64,000 nt of DNA, from the NCBI RefSeq assembly GCF_024181405.1, contig NZ_CP051302.1, positions 248,001-312,000 on the forward strand, given 5' to 3'. Position numbers and translations under genes: made by a program. Within the stretch, counting starts at the first letter, position 1. The number at the start of each line of letters is the position of its first letter. This stretch comes from Treponema denticola. Lineage in GTDB: Bacteria > Spirochaetota > Spirochaetia > Treponematales > Treponemataceae. The notes below the pieces were generated by a model. It saw nothing but the letters and a program-made list of their open reading frames with translations, ran no database searches and was not told the origin of the DNA. Shown here in pieces: positions 25,664 to 35,801 of the stretch.

Positions 25664-28465
25664 ATGAAAATTTCAAACAATATACACTTTTTTAATAGTA
25701 AAGAGACTGTCAGTAAAAAAGTTGACAAGAATTTATTGGGTATCCGAGGAAGACAGGCAAACGAATTTGCAGAACTAAAGCTTCCAATCTTGCCGGGTAT
25801 TATAATTGATGCTTCTGTGGTACAGGATCTGGGCGATGTAAAGATATATTCCGAGATATCTTCCTATTTAAGCAAATTCGGGTCAGAAGTAAAAAAAACA
25901 TACGGCGACACTGATTCTCCATTGCTTTTAAAATTAGTTATTTCGCCCAATATGCTTATTACAAGCTATCCCACTCTTCACAACTTCGGTCTTACCAAAG
26001 ATACGGTAATAGGATTTCAAGAGAATGTAGGCGAAGATTTTGCTGCAAATGAAGTTCTGTTTTTGCTTAATGGAATTTTAACCGTTGTGCTAAAAATCGA
26101 AGAATTAGAGAAAAATGAACAGAAAGTTAAAGATTTGGAAAAGGCCTTGCATGAAATAAAAGAATCAATGAAGATGGGTAAAATCGGGTTAAAACCCGGT
26201 GCTATCATGGATAAATATTCCAAGTTCTTACCAAAACACTTTTTTGATGATTGCAAAGTCCAGCTTGAAGAGTCAATCCATCTTATCGCCCGTCTTTTAA
26301 CCCTTGAAGAAGATACGGATCATGATGTGGCTCTTTTGATTCAGCCCATGGTTTATGGAAATTACAGTAAAGACTCATATTCCGGTTCTTTCTTTAGCCG
26401 AAATATTGTAAACGGTGAAAAGAAATTACAAGGTCAGTTCTTTGCCGAAAAATTCAATGAGGTAAATGCCGAAGGTAAGGATATAAACTCCATCAAGCCC
26501 GAATACCTAAAGCACCTCCAGCAGATTGCATGGCAGCTTGAAGATTATACAAAGGATATCCGCAATATCCGCTTTACAATCGAGGCCGGAAGACTCTGGC
26601 TTATCGAACAAAAATCGGTTGAAGCTAAGAGCACCATCTCAATGGTTCAGATTTTGTTGGATTTATACAACAGAAAAATAGTAGATGCCGAGTACGTTGT
26701 TCGAGCTGTTAAGCCCGGTCAGTTGAATGAGATTCTTCACCCCGTTATAGACATCATGAGTACAAAGGGTATGAAATCATCAAAGGGCGGTATAGCCGGT
26801 GCTCCGGGAGCCGCAGTGGGCAGAGTCTATTTTACTGCCGATTCCCTTATCGAAGCTCAAAGAGCTGCAAAACTTCAGGGGCTGGACACAAGATGCATTC
26901 TATGTATGCCTGCAACCTATGCAGGAGACGTAAAGGGCATAGAGGTTTCTACAGGTGTTATATCGAACGAAGGAGGCTATTCGGCCCATGCTTCCGTTGT
27001 TGCCCGACAGTACGGTAAAATATCTCTTGTACGCCCCGATATGAAAATAAGCGGAAACAAGGCCGTTATTGAAGGTGTTACAATCAATGAAGGCGATTAT
27101 ATTACGCTCAATGTCCCTTATTACGGAGATTCTACGGTTTATTTCGGTGAAGCAAAACTGATTGAACCTGATCCCGAAACATCAGGTCTTTTGGACTTTA
27201 TAGGCCTTGCAAAAAGCTTCCTGTCCAATTTCCATGTAAGAGCCAATGCCGACAGTCCTCGTGATGCTCAGCTTGCTTTGGATTTCGGTGCTGAGGGTAT
27301 AGGTCTTTGCCGAACCGAACACATGTTCTTTAATGAAAAGAGAATAAATACCTTCCGCGAAATGATTTTAGCTCCAAGCGAAGCCGAAAGAAAAAAGGTG
27401 CTTGATAAACTTCAAAAAGTACAAACGGAAGATTTCTACGGAATCTTTAAGACTATGAACGGCAAAGAAGTTACTATCCGATTGTTGGATGCTCCTCTCC
27501 ACGAATTCCTGCCTCATAATGATCTTGAGCTTGACGGCTTTGTAAAATACTTGACGGCTCAAAAGAAGAAAGTAAGCAAAAAGGATTTAACTGCGGAAAT
27601 CGAAAAACTTTCCGAAATCAACCCTATGCTTGGTCACAGGGGATGCCGAATTGCCATAAGCTATCCTGAAATTTATGCTATGCAGATAAGGGCTATTTTT
27701 GAAGCCGCATACAAGCTTAAAAAAGAAAAAGTAGATGTAAAACCTGAAATTATGATTCCTCTTATAATGAACTTTAGAGAGTTAAAGCAAATTATTTACG
27801 GAAAGAAGATTGAGGGTCATACCTATTTAGGTATTGATGCTATTGCCGACGAGGTTAAAGCTGCCGTAAAAGGCGGAGACCTTGATTACAAGGTTGGAAC
27901 TATGATCGAGCTTCCGGCTTCTGCCCTAAGTGCCGATGAAATTGCAAAGTATGCACAGTTCTTCTCTTTTGGAACAAATGACCTGACTCAGACTACTTTA
28001 GGCCTTTCACGCGATGACTTTAACAGCTTTATGCCGGACTACACCATGTACGACCTTATCGACGGAAACCCATTTGCCGTGCTTGACAGCAGGGTAAGGG
28101 ACTTAATCGAAATTGCAATTCAGCGCGGAAAACTTACCCGCCCCGATTTGCATCTCGGTCTTTGCGGAGAACACGGTGCCCGTCCCGAAAACGTACGCTT
28201 CTGTATGGATGCCGGACTGGATTATGTTTCATGTTCGTCATATTCCGTACCTATTGCCCTCCTTTCGATTGCACAGGCTGAACTGGAGAATGCGGAAAAA
28301 GCAGGGATAAAGCTTGAGCCAAAAGCTCTTGTTTCGCGAAAGCCTTCTTCGGCAGCACCTAAATCGGCAGAAAAAAATGAATCGGCAAAAGCTGTAAAGG
28401 CAAAGCCTGCATCAGCTAAAAAAGCTTCTTCTGCCAAGAAGAAGACTGCAAAAAAATCCAAGTAG
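25664..28465 (+). CDS. ppdK: Pyruvate, phosphate dikinase-like protein with degenerate ATP-grasp domain
   Basis: A 933-residue homologue of PpdK. The phospho-histidine domain keeps its His in GGYSAHASVVARQ near residue 442. The PEP/pyruvate barrel is well preserved: GIGLCRTEHMFF, RLLDAPLHEFLPHN, NPMLGHRGCRI, FFSFGTNDLTQTTLGLSRDD and the catalytic Cys in LGLCGEHGARPENVRF. The nucleotide domain is not: the usual GGKGANL reads GIRGRQANE, the VRSGA block reads KLVISPN near residue 92, and the LQTR block reads IEQK near 315. The last about 50 residues are an Ala/Lys/Ser tail. Whether it makes PEP or ATP from nucleotide is therefore uncertain. Confidence 0.85.
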   Translation: MKISNNIHFFNSKETVSKKVDKNLLGIRGRQANEFAELKLPILPGIIIDASVVQDLGDVKIYSEISSYLSKFGSEVKKTYGDTDSPLLLKLVISPNMLITSYPTLHNFGLTKDTVIGFQENVGEDFAANEVLFLLNGILTVVLKIEELEKNEQKVKDLEKALHEIKESMKMGKIGLKPGAIMDKYSKFLPKHFFDDCKVQLEESIHLIARLLTLEEDTDHDVALLIQPMVYGNYSKDSYSGSFFSRNIVNGEKKLQGQFFAEKFNEVNAEGKDINSIKPEYLKHLQQIAWQLEDYTKDIRNIRFTIEAGRLWLIEQKSVEAKSTISMVQILLDLYNRKIVDAEYVVRAVKPGQLNEILHPVIDIMSTKGMKSSKGGIAGAPGAAVGRVYFTADSLIEAQRAAKLQGLDTRCILCMPATYAGDVKGIEVSTGVISNEGGYSAHASVVARQYGKISLVRPDMKISGNKAVIEGVTINEGDYITLNVPYYGDSTVYFGEAKLIEPDPETSGLLDFIGLAKSFLSNFHVRANADSPRDAQLALDFGAEGIGLCRTEHMFFNEKRINTFREMILAPSEAERKKVLDKLQKVQTEDFYGIFKTMNGKEVTIRLLDAPLHEFLPHNDLELDGFVKYLTAQKKKVSKKDLTAEIEKLSEINPMLGHRGCRIAISYPEIYAMQIRAIFEAAYKLKKEKVDVKPEIMIPLIMNFRELKQIIYGKKIEGHTYLGIDAIADEVKAAVKGGDLDYKVGTMIELPASALSADEIAKYAQFFSFGTNDLTQTTLGLSRDDFNSFMPDYTMYDLIDGNPFAVLDSRVRDLIEIAIQRGKLTRPDLHLGLCGEHGARPENVRFCMDAGLDYVSCSSYSVPIALLSIAQAELENAEKAGIKLEPKALVSRKPSSAAPKSAEKNESAKAVKAKPASAKKASSAKKKTAKKSK

Positions 28466-28472
28466 TTTTATA

Positions 28473-28494
28473 CGGCTCCGCTTGGAGCCGTTTT
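28473..28494 (+). terminator. Terminator after ppdK
   Basis: CGGCTCC-GCTT-GGAGCCG is followed by TTTT. A second perfect hairpin, CCTGCAAAAAAC-ATAA-GTTTTTTGCAGG, follows at 28510-28537. Confidence 0.75.
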
Positions 28495-28572
28495 AGAGGT
28501 TTATGACAGCCTGCAAAAAACATAAGTTTTTTGCAGGTATTCTTATCTTAATCTTTTTTAAGGAGTTTTTTT

Positions 28573-29247
28573 ATGGAATATAAAATTATTGGAGATGCTT
28601 TTCCCGCCGTTGCTTGTAAACTTAGAGCAGGAGAAAAGATGATAACTCAATCCGGCGGAATGGCATGGATGAGTTCAGGGATTTCTATGGAAACATCTGC
28701 CGGCGGAGTCGGTAAAGCTCTCGGAAGGATGTTTTCGGGAGAAAGTTTATTTTTAAATAAATATACGGCAAATACCGACGGGGAAATATCTTTTGCCTCA
28801 AGGTTCCCCGGTGCTATAAAAGCATTTGAAATCACTTCGGGCTCGTCCCTGATTGCACAAAAAACCGCTTTTTTAGCTTCAACTGAAGGAGTCGATCTTT
28901 CGATTTACTTTCAGAAAAAACTGGGTGCCGGCTTTTTCGGCGGTGAAGGCTTTATAATGCAAAAACTTTCAGGCAACGGAACGGTCTTTCTTGAGATTGA
29001 CGGTTCTGCGATAGAATATACTTTAGGTGCCGGTGAAACAATGCTTTTGGATACGGGATATCTTGCAGCAATGGAAGAAACCTGTAAGATGGAAGTAGAG
29101 ATGATAAAGGGTGTAAAAAATATCCTTTTCGGCGGAGAGGGGTTATTTAACACAAAAGTTACCGGTCCCGGAAAAATAATTATACAGACAATGCCTATTC
29201 ATGCGGTTGCTCAATCTTTGATTCCGTTTTTACCACATGGAAAATAA
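28573..29247 (+). CDS. AIM24/TIGR00266 family protein
   Basis: A 224-residue soluble beta-rich protein. It starts MEYKIIGDAFPAVACKLRAGE and continues with MITQSGGMAWMSSGI and GGVGKALGRMFSGESLFLNKY, the pattern of TIGR00266. GEGLFNTKVTGPGKIIIQTMP near the end is typical as well. The bacterial family has no settled function; AIM24 acts in mitochondria of yeast. AAGGAG lies 8 nt before the ATG. The gene stands alone between two terminators and the DUF4954 gene. Confidence 0.88.
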   Translation: MEYKIIGDAFPAVACKLRAGEKMITQSGGMAWMSSGISMETSAGGVGKALGRMFSGESLFLNKYTANTDGEISFASRFPGAIKAFEITSGSSLIAQKTAFLASTEGVDLSIYFQKKLGAGFFGGEGFIMQKLSGNGTVFLEIDGSAIEYTLGAGETMLLDTGYLAAMEETCKMEVEMIKGVKNILFGGEGLFNTKVTGPGKIIIQTMPIHAVAQSLIPFLPHGK

Positions 29248-29378
29248 CCGGCTTTAAAGCCCATTTTTATTAGCCGGTGAGAAATGCTCATCGGCTTTGC
29301 CGAGAGATGTCCTTATAGTTATTTTGTAACGTTAACTTAATCTTTGTGTTTTTACAAACGCTTAATTTGGAGAATCCT

Positions 29379-31550
29379 ATGGCTAAAATGCAAATAATAA
29401 AAGCCGAAGATTTCGGCTATGATTTTATTGATGGTAAATATTTACCTGATGATAAAGACGAGTATTATATAAGATTTAATCAAACTAATCACCAAAATCG
29501 TAAATACCGTCAATTGAATTCGGATGAAATTGAGCGTCTGATAAAAAACGGAAATTCCAGTACCGATTGGTCGATGGTCTTGGTTGAAGATCCCTTTGAC
29601 ACCGATTTAATAACAAACAGTCTTTTTGCCGGTTTGGTTCGAATTGCTTCAACTCAAAATTTTTACTTAAAATATCATGATTTTACGGTTCCGGTCGGGA
29701 TTACAAACAGCAAGATTATTTCCTGCGATATAGGGGAAAACTGTGCAATTCATTATTGTGCCTATCTTTCACATTATATAATAGGCGACAGGGTTATCTT
29801 GAGCCGCATTGATGAGATGTGTACGACCAACCATTCAAAATTCGGCGAAGGTTTAGTAAAAGACGGAGAAGATGAACAGGTTAGGGTAACGATAGACACG
29901 GTCAATGAGGCCGGCGGAAGGGAGGTTTATCCCTTTTATGATATGATTACGGCTGATGCATTTTTATGGGCAAGGTATAGGGATGATGACAAGCTTATAA
30001 AAAAGTGTGAAGAAATAACTCAAAATTCTAAAGACTCAAAAAGAGGTTATTACGGTGAGGTTGGTTCCGATTCCGCAATAAAGAGCTGCCGTATCATAAA
30101 GGACGTTAATTTCGGTTCTTCGGTATATGTGAAGGGAGCAAATAAGCTTAAAAACTTAACCGTAAAATCAACGGCTGAAGAGCCTTCGCAGATAGGGGAG
30201 GGTGTAGAGCTTGTAAACGGTATAATAGGCTTGGGCTCCAGAGTGTTTTATGGAGTAAAGGCTGTCCGCTTTGTTCTCGGCAATAACTGCGAATTAAAAT
30301 ATGGTACACGGCTTATTCATTCCATAGTTGGAGATAACTCTACCATTTCCTGCTGTGAAGTTCTCAATGCTCTTATCTTCCCGTACCATGAGCAGCATCA
30401 CAATAATTCTTTTTTGGTTGCAGCGATGATTCAGGGGCAGTCCAATATGGCTGCAGGGGCTACTGTAGGTTCCAATCACAACACAAGAGGAAACGATGGC
30501 GAGATTATCGCCGGCCGCGGTTTTTGGCCCGGACTTTCTTCAACTTTAAAACATAATTGCCGTTTTGCTTCATTTGTTATTTTGGCAAAGGCAAATTATC
30601 CGGCAGAGCTTGATATTCCTTTTCCTTTTAGTTTGGTTTTAAATGATCCGCATGAGGATAGGCTTGAAATTATGCCGGCCTATTATTGGATGTACAATAT
30701 GTACGCTCTTGAACGCAACAATAAAAAATTCTTAAAACGGGATAAGAGAATAACAAAGACCCAGCACATTGAAACCGCCTATCTTGCTCCCGATACAGCT
30801 GCCGAAATTTTACATGCCCGCACTCTTCTTGAAAAATGGATATGCGCAGCTTGGATTGAGGCAGGGAACAAAGCTTTAAGCATTGACACAATTTTAAAAG
30901 ATAAAAAAGATGAGGCAAAGAATCTTTTTGTAAAGGGTGAAAATATCGAAAGGTCTAAACGCAGGGTAAAGATAATCAAGGCGGTAGAATCTTATGCGGC
31001 TTATCAAGATATGCTGATATGGTATGGGGTTACAACTTTAGCCGAGTATTTTGATAAGGGTTTGGATAAGATTGGAATGAGTATTGAAGAGTTTAAACTT
31101 TCAAGTGATTTTGATTTTAACTGGGTAAATATGGGCGGTCAGTTAATCCCCGAAAAAAAACTCAATTCAATTAAAGAAGACATAAAGGCAGGTAAACTTA
31201 ACACTTGGCAAGATATTCATAAATCTTATGATTATGCCCATGATTCTTATTGCCATGATAAGGCTGAAAATGCTTATGCTGTTCTTTGCGAGCTTATGAA
31301 GGTTGAAAAGATAGATGCGGCCCTTTGGAATAGACTCTTGGAAAAAGCTGCAACAATAAGAAAATATATTGAAGAACAAATATTCTATACAAAAAATAAG
31401 GATTATAATAATCATTTTAGGGATATAACTTACCGGAATTCTGAAGAAAGAAAAGCTGTTTTGGGAAGCGTAGAAGATAACGCCTTAATTATTGAAGCAA
31501 AAAAAGATACGGAATATTATCTTAAACTTTTTGAAAGGCATAAGGCTTAG
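29379..31550 (+). CDS. DUF4954 family protein, probable left-handed beta-helix
   Basis: A 723-residue protein of the DUF4954 type found in treponemes and Bacteroidetes. Residues about 90-430 show the repeating I-x-G-x-x-x-x-I pattern (ISCDIGENCAIHYCAYLSHYIIGDRVI) of acyltransferase-like left-handed helices, including GSNHNTRGNDGE. The C-terminal 280 residues are helical. ATG 29379 is chosen because TTGGAG lies just upstream; an in-frame ATG at 29346 lacks a site. No signal peptide is present. A sugar-nucleotide or acyltransferase activity is possible but unproven. The next gene begins 6 nt after its stop. Confidence 0.8.
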   Translation: MAKMQIIKAEDFGYDFIDGKYLPDDKDEYYIRFNQTNHQNRKYRQLNSDEIERLIKNGNSSTDWSMVLVEDPFDTDLITNSLFAGLVRIASTQNFYLKYHDFTVPVGITNSKIISCDIGENCAIHYCAYLSHYIIGDRVILSRIDEMCTTNHSKFGEGLVKDGEDEQVRVTIDTVNEAGGREVYPFYDMITADAFLWARYRDDDKLIKKCEEITQNSKDSKRGYYGEVGSDSAIKSCRIIKDVNFGSSVYVKGANKLKNLTVKSTAEEPSQIGEGVELVNGIIGLGSRVFYGVKAVRFVLGNNCELKYGTRLIHSIVGDNSTISCCEVLNALIFPYHEQHHNNSFLVAAMIQGQSNMAAGATVGSNHNTRGNDGEIIAGRGFWPGLSSTLKHNCRFASFVILAKANYPAELDIPFPFSLVLNDPHEDRLEIMPAYYWMYNMYALERNNKKFLKRDKRITKTQHIETAYLAPDTAAEILHARTLLEKWICAAWIEAGNKALSIDTILKDKKDEAKNLFVKGENIERSKRRVKIIKAVESYAAYQDMLIWYGVTTLAEYFDKGLDKIGMSIEEFKLSSDFDFNWVNMGGQLIPEKKLNSIKEDIKAGKLNTWQDIHKSYDYAHDSYCHDKAENAYAVLCELMKVEKIDAALWNRLLEKAATIRKYIEEQIFYTKNKDYNNHFRDITYRNSEERKAVLGSVEDNALIIEAKKDTEYYLKLFERHKA

Positions 31551-31556
31551 ATAAAA

Positions 31557-32243
31557 ATGGAAAAAGAAGTTGAAAGTTTTAAAGGAACAAAAACAGCCGA
31601 AATGATTTTGCTCTTGGACAAGGTCTATAAAGAAATTGAAGAAGCCGAGAAGGAGTGGATGTCAAAATGTCCTATTAAGTGTATAGACGGGTGCGGAGCC
31701 TGCTGTGTTCATTTTGAACCGGATGTTTATGAGGTTGAGGCTCTTTATCTTGCATCTTGGCTTCTCTTTCATCAAAGAGAACGGGCCTTGCAAATACTGG
31801 AAGGCCGTTTTAATGAAAATGTTTTAGATAAAAAAAACGGATGCCTCCTATTCGATATAGATAATCCTTATCATTGTACCGTATATGACGGCCGTTGTTT
31901 AATATGCCGTCTTTTCGGTTATTCCGGAGATCACGGCAAAGACCGAACCGTGCGCTGGCGTCCGTGCAAATATCTGGTTTCCATGGATAAAAATCTTTCT
32001 GCTTCAACCATTAAACAATACTCACAAGAAGATTTGCTCAATGTTTTTGGTACACTGCCTCCGGTTATGAGCGATTTTTCTTCACGGATATTGTGTTTTA
32101 TGACTGAAAGGGCATCCCATACCCTTCCGCTTCGGGAGGCTTTACCTGCTGCAATTTCTAAAATTCTCATGCTTGAAAGATATTCCAACAATCCGGAATT
32201 TGAGCCTGATACGGATCCTGAAACTCCGCCTCTGGCTTCTTAA
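31557..32243 (+). CDS. YkgJ-type cysteine-cluster protein
   Basis: A 228-residue protein with the CxxCxxxCC-like arrangement CIDGCGACCVHF near residue 42 and a second Cys group CLLFDIDNPYHCTVYDGRCLICRLFG near residue 105. This matches the zinc- or iron-chelating YkgJ family. The exact role of such proteins is unknown, though some act in metalloprotein or modification pathways. There is no Shine-Dalgarno before ATG 31557. The 6-nt gap to the DUF4954 gene suggests coupled expression. Confidence 0.82.
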   Translation: MEKEVESFKGTKTAEMILLLDKVYKEIEEAEKEWMSKCPIKCIDGCGACCVHFEPDVYEVEALYLASWLLFHQRERALQILEGRFNENVLDKKNGCLLFDIDNPYHCTVYDGRCLICRLFGYSGDHGKDRTVRWRPCKYLVSMDKNLSASTIKQYSQEDLLNVFGTLPPVMSDFSSRILCFMTERASHTLPLREALPAAISKILMLERYSNNPEFEPDTDPETPPLAS

Positions 32244-32300
32244 AATAAATCGGCTGGAACCTTATTCCCTTTTTTTACTCTTTGTGTTAGTATCGCGGTC

Positions 32301-33014
32301 ATGGAAAATTCACAGTTAAATCAAGGAGCCCCTGAAACGGACTCCATTAAGAAAACGAATTTCTTGCCGGTAATTTCCGGACTCTTTGTAGGCATTTTGG
32401 TTTTGTCGAATATTCTTGCGGCAAAGATGGTACAGCTTGGGCCCTTCGTTTTTGACGGAGGTACTCTTCTTTTTCCTTTTTCTTATATTTTTGGAGATGT
32501 TTTGGCTGAAGTCTATGGTTATAAGGCTTCAAGAAAGGTTATTTGGACCGGCTTTTTTATGCTTCTTATTATGAGCCTGAATATCTGGCTTATAAGTGTT
32601 CTTCCTGCCGAGGCAGAGTGGCTATTTCAAAAAGACTTTGATAACATTCTTTTACAGATGCCCCGCATTTGCGCCGGCAGCCTTTTCGGTTATTTTATTG
32701 GAGAGTATTCCAACTCGGTTGTTTTGTCTAAGTTAAAAGTAATAACAAAGGGCAAGTACTTATGGCTTAGAACTATAAGCTCGACATTGGTTGGAGAATT
32801 TTTGGACAGTGCCGTTTTTGTTGCTATTTCTTTTTTAGGCCTTTACAGCATAGATATTCTTATTATAATGGCTTTTTCAAACTATCTTTTTAAAACTTTT
32901 ATCGAAGTTATATTTACGCCTCTCACTTACAAGATAGTTGCCTTTGTAAAAAAACATGAAAAGATAGATATTTATGACTACAATGTAAGTTATAATCCCC
33001 TTCCGGGAAAATAG
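32301..33014 (+). CDS. yhhQ: Queuosine precursor transporter, YhhQ/VUT family
   Basis: A 237-residue membrane protein with about six helices. The diagnostic region FPFSYIFGDVLAEVYGYKASRKVIWTGF is seen near residues 50-80, with DSAVFVAISFLGL later. The family imports queuosine precursors (preQ0/preQ1), which suggests the organism salvages rather than makes them. No Shine-Dalgarno precedes ATG 32301. The gene runs convergently toward the chemoreceptor, with a shared terminator in between. Confidence 0.88.
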   Translation: MENSQLNQGAPETDSIKKTNFLPVISGLFVGILVLSNILAAKMVQLGPFVFDGGTLLFPFSYIFGDVLAEVYGYKASRKVIWTGFFMLLIMSLNIWLISVLPAEAEWLFQKDFDNILLQMPRICAGSLFGYFIGEYSNSVVLSKLKVITKGKYLWLRTISSTLVGEFLDSAVFVAISFLGLYSIDILIIMAFSNYLFKTFIEVIFTPLTYKIVAFVKKHEKIDIYDYNVSYNPLPGK

Positions 33015-33026
33015 GTTAAAAAAAAT

Positions 33027-33054
33027 ACCCACCCTTAATTTTTTAAGGATGGGT
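33027..33054. terminator. Bidirectional terminator
   Basis: ACCCACCCTTAA and TTAAGGATGGGT pair around TTTT with one mismatch. It has A/T runs on both sides and lies between two converging genes. Confidence 0.75.
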
Positions 33055-33095
33055 TAAACTCATAACTTTCTTACTTGATGATTTTTAATTTTATG

Positions 33096-35262
33096 TTAAA
33101 CCTTAAATTTCATTACCTCATCAGCCAAGCCTTCTATGCTTTCTTTATTCTTTTGGGTTATACCTTGAACTTCTTGAACTGCATTATTTATTTGTAATGC
33201 TCCTGAGGCCATTTCATTCATACGATCTGTAATTGTACGGGTAAGCTCATCAAGTTTACTCATTTCCTGAGCTATACCTTCTCCTCCTTTTAGCATCTCT
33301 GATGAACCTTGTTTGACCTCCTGCGTTACAGTGTTGATATTTCGGATTGCAGTTAAGACTTCTTTACTGCCGTTTTCCTGTTCGCTCATTGCTTCCATGA
33401 CAGTGTTACTCATCTCTTTTACGTTTTCTGCAAGGGTGAAAATTGAGTTAAATTTTCCTTCAACTGTTCTAGCCGATTCAGCTAAGAGCTCTATCTCTCC
33501 CGAAAGATTTTTAAGGGTAGAGGTAATGGTCTTTCCTTGTGCACTTGATTCTTCTGCAAGCTTCCTTATTTCGTCAGCTACTACCGCAAAACCTTTTCCG
33601 GCTTCTCCTGCGTGTGCCGCCTCAATTGCCGCATTCATCGCCAAGAGGTTTGTTTGGCTTGCAATATGCTGTATAACATTGGAAGCCTCCATCAAACTTC
33701 CCGATTCTTCGGCTATTTTTTGGGTTACCTCACTTGCCGTAGAAACCTTGCCTTTTCCCTCTGCTGTAGCATCGGCCAGTTCCCTTATGATATTATCGCT
33801 CTTACCCAATGTTTGTGTAATCGATGCAATATTTGCAACCATTTGTTCAATAGATGAAGAGGATTCGGCAACGCTTGCTGCCTGTGTTTCTATACTGTTG
33901 TTAAGCTGTTTTATTGTGCGTATGATTTCCTCAACTGTTGCTGCCGTTTCGGTTACGCTTGCAGCCTGAGTTAAGGCCTGATCTTTTATGTTATCGATAT
34001 TTGAGTTGATCTCTTCTACGGCGCTTGCCGTTTCGGTCATATTGCTTGCAAGTTCATCTCCGATAAACTGCATGGTGTTTGTATTTGTTCCTACAGATTT
34101 AATGGAATTGCCTATCTTTTCAATAGTCTGGTTAAAATATTTTGACAAGAGTGTAACTTCATCATTGCTTGTTACAGGCAGCCTTACCGTTAAATCGCCT
34201 TCTCCTTGAGAAATATCCTTTAAAGCCAGAACAACTTTTTGCAGTGGCAAGATCATTCTGCGTGTTACAACAAATGTCGATACTAAGGCAACACCCAAAA
34301 GAGTAAAACCTGTTACAACCATCATGTATTGCAGACTTGCTACGGTATCCAAAAAATCGTTGACAGGAGCCCTTATTACTACTATCCAGCCTGTTGACTG
34401 CATAATAGCATATGAACCGATATTTTGGTCTCCGTTAAAAGTATAGTAACCTACAGATGTTTTTTTTGACTGCATGGCTTGTTTTGCAAAGTTTGCAATT
34501 GATACCAATGTAGGGTCTGTTTTGGCCTTTTCTTGAAAATTGTCTTGATTCAGAACCAGATCCCTGTTGCGGTGGGCTATGGCATTTCCTGTTTTGCCTA
34601 AGATAAAACAATATCCGCTTCTTCCTACTGTGATATGATCTATGTCTTCTGAAAGCTTTGTTCCGGGTGTATCCGCTGCGAGTACACCTATGATTCTATT
34701 TTCATAGTCGTATATGGGAACTGAGATGGTATTCACCAGCGTTCCGTCGGCCTTTGAACCATAGGGCTCCGCTTACGAATTGTTCTCCTGATAAAGCTCT
34801 TTTAAACCATTCTCTATCATTTACATCAAATATTCGTCCGTCAAGTGTGTGACAATTTCCGTTTATATCCGTTATAGAAAACTCCGATATTCTGGGATTA
34901 AAAGCCGCTTCTTTTTTTAAATAGGATATCTTGTCTGAGTAGGACGCATTTATATCTCTTAATTCGGATGCTCTGGAAGCACTCGAAACAAAATTCAAAA
35001 AAGAGTTGACCATTGAATCTATCAGATCGGCAGTGTCTTTGGCCTTGTCCTTCAAATGTGTTTCTACCTTTTCAAGGATTGCCTTTTTTGACATAACGGC
35101 TCCTATTATTCCCTGTGTCGATACGGAGATAACAATGATTGCGGCAAAAAGAATAAGAAGTTTTTTGCCTATTGAAAAAATCTTATCTTCCGAGACACTC
35201 TTTCTCATAACTAATTCTTTTTTTGCGGTGGGGTTTGCAACAACCAATTCTTTATCCTTCAT
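33096..35262 (-). pseudogene. Methyl-accepting chemotaxis protein, frameshifted
   Basis: A chemoreceptor in two frames. The 5' part (34702-35262) gives the N-terminal helix and the first part of a dCache sensor. The 3' part (up to 34736) continues with the rest of the sensor ([17 protein letters not shown]), a second membrane helix, a HAMP region and a full signalling domain with [24 protein letters not shown]. Removing one C from the pair at 34751-34752 (plus strand) restores [18 protein letters not shown], which is what the sensor should read. The start at 35262 has AGGAGG. This could be a recent mutation or a sequencing error; the rest of the frame is intact. Confidence 0.85.
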
Positions 35263-35469
35263 TTTTTTCCTCCTAAAAATACACTTTATATTATGTCTTA
35301 TAAATAGTTTACATCAGTATTATAAATAATGCAAGATTTATATTTTAAATTTTTAAAGATTTATAGGCTATCTCTAAAAACCTTATTTCGCTTATTTTTT
35401 GAGTACGAACACTCCGGTTGACGAAAGTGTTTAAATATGTAATAATAAATTCATACTAGGAGGCTTTAA

Positions 35470-35703
35470 ATGCTAGCACTTATTATCGGTATCGTTTTAA
35501 TCGCTTTTACGGTTATTGCAGCCCTCCCCATGGGCTTGGCTTGGGGACAGGATATTCTCTTATTTTTAAGAGGCGGTTTACCTATTTTTGCAGCTTTTGT
35601 CGGCCTTATTTCCGTATTTATAGGAATTGCCGATATTAAAGACAAGCAAGATGCAAGAAAAGAAGAAGCAGCTATGAAGGCTGCCGAAAATAAAGCCGAA
35701 TAA
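35470..35703 (+). CDS. Small two-helix membrane protein of unknown function
   Basis: A 77-residue protein with two hydrophobic segments (residues 1-24 and 30-52) and a charged, Ala/Glu/Lys-rich end. AGGAGG lies 8 nt before the ATG. A weak promoter (TTGACG, 16 nt, TAATAA) precedes it at 35418-35445. It lies just upstream of rplM but that gene has its own strong promoter. I do not recognise a family. Confidence 0.7.
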   Translation: MLALIIGIVLIAFTVIAALPMGLAWGQDILLFLRGGLPIFAAFVGLISVFIGIADIKDKQDARKEEAAMKAAENKAE

Positions 35704-35722
35704 TTGTCATCATCTTAAGTTA

Positions 35723-35751
35723 TTGACACTTATTCCATATTTAGTTATAAT
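35723..35751 (+). promoter_or_regulatory. Consensus promoter of rplM-rpsI
   Basis: TTGACA (35723-35728) and TATAAT (35746-35751) have exact consensus sequence with the optimal 17-nt spacer. The leader is about 45 nt. This is the promoter expected for a highly expressed ribosomal operon. Confidence 0.85.
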
Positions 35752-35801
35752 ATCAGAACCCACATTATCTGCATATATTGTTTGTAGAAGGTATACATTA
35801 A

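Noticed and set aside
28510..28537. Small RNA gene after ppdK
   Set aside because: The perfect hairpin is better explained as a second terminator; no promoter for an independent RNA was seen.
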